From the NCBI GenBank assembly GCA_019412865.1, contig DXOJ01000832.1:1-7625 (forward strand): a stretch of DNA of 7,625 nt, in the 5' to 3' direction. Positions 5,523 to 7,625 of the stretch are shown in pieces. Under the pieces are notes generated by a model. It saw only the letters and a list, made by a program, of their open reading frames with translations. It was not told the DNA's origin and did not search any database. The translations under genes were made by a program, and so were the position numbers. Positions within the stretch are counted from its first letter, which is position 1. Each line of letters opens with the position of its first letter. This DNA comes from Bacteroides sp. (GTDB taxonomy: Bacteria; Bacteroidota; Bacteroidia; Bacteroidales; Bacteroidaceae).

Positions 5523-7622
5523 TTATTTCTTTATTCCATTTCTGATTAATAAAGCATCAATACTTGGTTCCTGCCCGCGGAAACGTTTATAAAGTACCAT
5601 CGGATGTTCCGTTCCTCCTTTCGACAGAATATTGTTGCGGAACGAGTCTGCAACTTCCTGATTGAATATTCCTTTTTGCTTGAACAATGAGAAAGCATCG
5701 GCATCCAGTACTTCCGCCCATTTATAACTATAGTATCCGGCGGCATATCCACCAGCGAAGATATGGGAAAACTGCGTACTCATGCAAGCTTCTGGTACAA
5801 CCGGCAATATTTGTGCATCCTTCCAGGCTTCCTGTTCATAAGCTTTCACGTCTCCTTCAAAAGGAGTGTTGCGAGTATACCACGCCATATCAAGTAAACC
5901 GAAACTTAGTTGCCGCAGACAAGCATAAGCAATATTGAAATTAGAAGCGTCTACAAGACGTTTTATTAATTCATCCGGTAAAACTTCTCCTGTCTGATAA
6001 TGACGGGCAAATGTATTGAGGAAATCTTTCTCTATGGCGAAGTTCTCCATAATCTGCGAAGGAAGCTCCACAAAGTCCCAATATACATTGGTTCCGCTTA
6101 AACTTCTGTAAGTGGAATTGGCAAACATACCATGCAGGCTATGTCCGAACTCATGCAAGAATGTTTCTACTTCATTGAATGTTAATAAAGCAGGCTTATT
6201 CTCGGTTGGCTTGGTAAAGTTCATCACAACGGATACATGCGGACGGCTGTTTTCGCCAGTCTTTTTATCTATCCATTGGTCTTTGTAACTTGTCATCCAA
6301 GCTCCGGCGCGCTTACCTAAACGTGGGTGGAAGTCAGTATATAAGACGGCTAAGAATTTTCCGTCTTTATCAAACACTTCAAAGGCTTCCACTTCTTTAT
6401 GGTAAACCGGAATTTCTGTATTTTTCCGGAAAGTAATTCCATATAACTTTTCAGCTAGTCCAAACACTCCTTTTTTCACTTGTTCCAATTCGAAGTAAGG
6501 ACGGAGCATTTCTTCATTGATATTGAATTTTTTGTCTTTCAGTTTGTTTGAGTAATAACTCCAGTCCCAAGGCATTACAACGAAATCATCTCCCTGCTCT
6601 TCGCGGGCCAGTTCTTGAATTTCTTTGTATTCTTGTTGTGCGGTAGGAGCGTATGCTTCCAGCAGTTGGTTGAGCAGCTTGTATACAGACTCACTGTTTT
6701 CAGCCATTCTTTTCTTTAGCGTATATTCCGCATAATCTTTGTATCCCAATAGCTGGGCTATTTTCATACGTGTATTGGCTATATTTTTTACGATATCGAT
6801 ATTATTGAATTCGTTATCGTGCGTACATTTTGTATTGTAAGCCATATACAATTTCTGGCGTAAATCACGATTGTCGGAATACGTCATAAAAGGAACGTAG
6901 CTTGGAGCATGAAGCGTGAACGCCCATCCTTCTTTTTCTTCGCTCTTGGCTGTTTCAGCAGCAGCTTCTATGATAATTTCGGGTAATCCGGCGAGACTTT
7001 CCTTTTTTGTCAACAGCATCTGATAGGCATTTGTCTCTTTCAGGTTGTTTTCACTGAAAGTAAGCGTCAGTTTACTCAACTCGTTTGTCAGGCGGCGGTA
7101 CTCTTCCCGTGCTTCTCCTTCCAAATTGGCACCATGACGAACAAAACTGTTGTATGCATTTTCCAGTAACTGTTTTTGTTCCTGTGTCAGTTGCAAAGTC
7201 TCTTTCTGGTTATACACTTCTTTCACACGTGCGAATAACTTTTCATTCAGTGTGATATTATTGCTGTGTTCACTAAGCAACGGCATAATCTTTTGAGCGA
7301 GTTCTTGCAGATCGTCATTCGTTTCTGCGCTCAACATATTACCGAAGACGGCAACTACTTTATCCAGTAATTCCCCTGATTCTTCGAAAGCTTCTATCGT
7401 ATTGCTAAAATCAGCCTTTTCCGGATTCTGTATGATAGCCTCTATTTCAGCATTTTGCAGCTTGATTCCTTCGAGGATAGCAGGCTCATAATGTTCAGTT
7501 TCAATCCGGTCGAATGGCACGGTTCCGTGCGGCGTATGGTATTGCCCGTAGAAAGGATTCTGGGCGTTTGTTATATTGCTCATAGTGCAAACTAGTATCA
7601 ATGTTATTAATAATCTCTTCAT
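5523..7622 (-). CDS. Secreted M3 family zinc peptidase (peptidyl-dipeptidase Dcp type)
   Basis: This 699-residue zinc metallopeptidase, close in length to E. coli Dcp (681), probably removes C-terminal dipeptides from peptides. Residues 1-20 form a signal peptide (MKRLLITLILVCTM, likely cleaved after ITNA before Gln21), so it should act in the periplasm, whereas E. coli Dcp is mainly cytoplasmic. The active site is HEFGH at 490-494 (zinc ligands His490 and His494, catalytic Glu491). The third ligand is Glu519 in DFVELPSQ, at the family spacing of 29 from the first His. The C-terminal FAGGYAAGYYSYKWAEVLD segment is also characteristic of the M3A group (Dcp, oligopeptidase A). The start at 7622 gives a complete signal peptide, but only 3 upstream bases are visible, so the promoter and any other start are out of view. 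It is the first visible gene of the minus-strand cluster. Confidence 0.95.
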   Translation of the reverse strand: MKRLLITLILVCTMSNITNAQNPFYGQYHTPHGTVPFDRIETEHYEPAILEGIKLQNAEIEAIIQNPEKADFSNTIEAFEESGELLDKVVAVFGNMLSAETNDDLQELAQKIMPLLSEHSNNITLNEKLFARVKEVYNQKETLQLTQEQKQLLENAYNSFVRHGANLEGEAREEYRRLTNELSKLTLTFSENNLKETNAYQMLLTKKESLAGLPEIIIEAAAETAKSEEKEGWAFTLHAPSYVPFMTYSDNRDLRQKLYMAYNTKCTHDNEFNNIDIVKNIANTRMKIAQLLGYKDYAEYTLKKRMAENSESVYKLLNQLLEAYAPTAQQEYKEIQELAREEQGDDFVVMPWDWSYYSNKLKDKKFNINEEMLRPYFELEQVKKGVFGLAEKLYGITFRKNTEIPVYHKEVEAFEVFDKDGKFLAVLYTDFHPRLGKRAGAWMTSYKDQWIDKKTGENSRPHVSVVMNFTKPTENKPALLTFNEVETFLHEFGHSLHGMFANSTYRSLSGTNVYWDFVELPSQIMENFAIEKDFLNTFARHYQTGEVLPDELIKRLVDASNFNIAYACLRQLSFGLLDMAWYTRNTPFEGDVKAYEQEAWKDAQILPVVPEACMSTQFSHIFAGGYAAGYYSYKWAEVLDADAFSLFKQKGIFNQEVADSFRNNILSKGGTEHPMVLYKRFRGQEPSIDALLIRNGIKK

Positions 7623-7625
7623 AGA

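Overview
The window reads as ordinary chromosomal DNA from a Bacteroidales bacterium, most likely the genus Bacteroides. The signs are moderate G+C with AT-rich spacers, a TAnnTTTG-type -7 promoter element ahead of the first gene, mostly absent Shine-Dalgarno sequences, a lipoprotein with an acidic stretch after its lipobox cysteine, and protein sequences typical of the group. No transposase, phage gene, tRNA, rRNA or CRISPR array is visible. No gap between genes exceeds about 110 bases.

Left part, plus strand (109-1501): recF, a recombination mediator ATPase, overlaps by 14 bases a short DUF721 gene related to the replicative-helicase operator DciA. Together they form a small replication and repair operon. 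A probable promoter lies just upstream, at 79-86.

Right part, minus strand (7622 down to 1488): six densely packed genes are transcribed right to left. They are a secreted M3 zinc peptidase of the Dcp type, a small surface-type lipoprotein, a dCMP deaminase, a membrane-anchored S41 (CtpA/Prc) protease with a PDZ domain, 5-formyltetrahydrofolate cyclo-ligase and a PHP-family phosphoesterase resembling histidinol phosphatase. Spacings are 38, 8, 30, -89 and -56 bases (negative means overlap), so one operon is likely, with its promoter beyond the right edge. Two members act at thymidylate and folate metabolism (dCMP to dUMP, and 5-formyl-THF to 5,10-methenyl-THF). Three act in the envelope. The PHP enzyme's substrate is uncertain.

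The two transcription units converge and their last genes overlap tail to tail by 14 bases, with no visible intrinsic terminator between them.

I did not find a convincing novel system. The points most worth checking are the unusually long same-strand overlaps in the protease/cyclo-ligase/PHP chain, the overlapping convergent ends, the RecF-DciA pairing, and a heptamer repeat that fills the spacer after the M3 peptidase gene.
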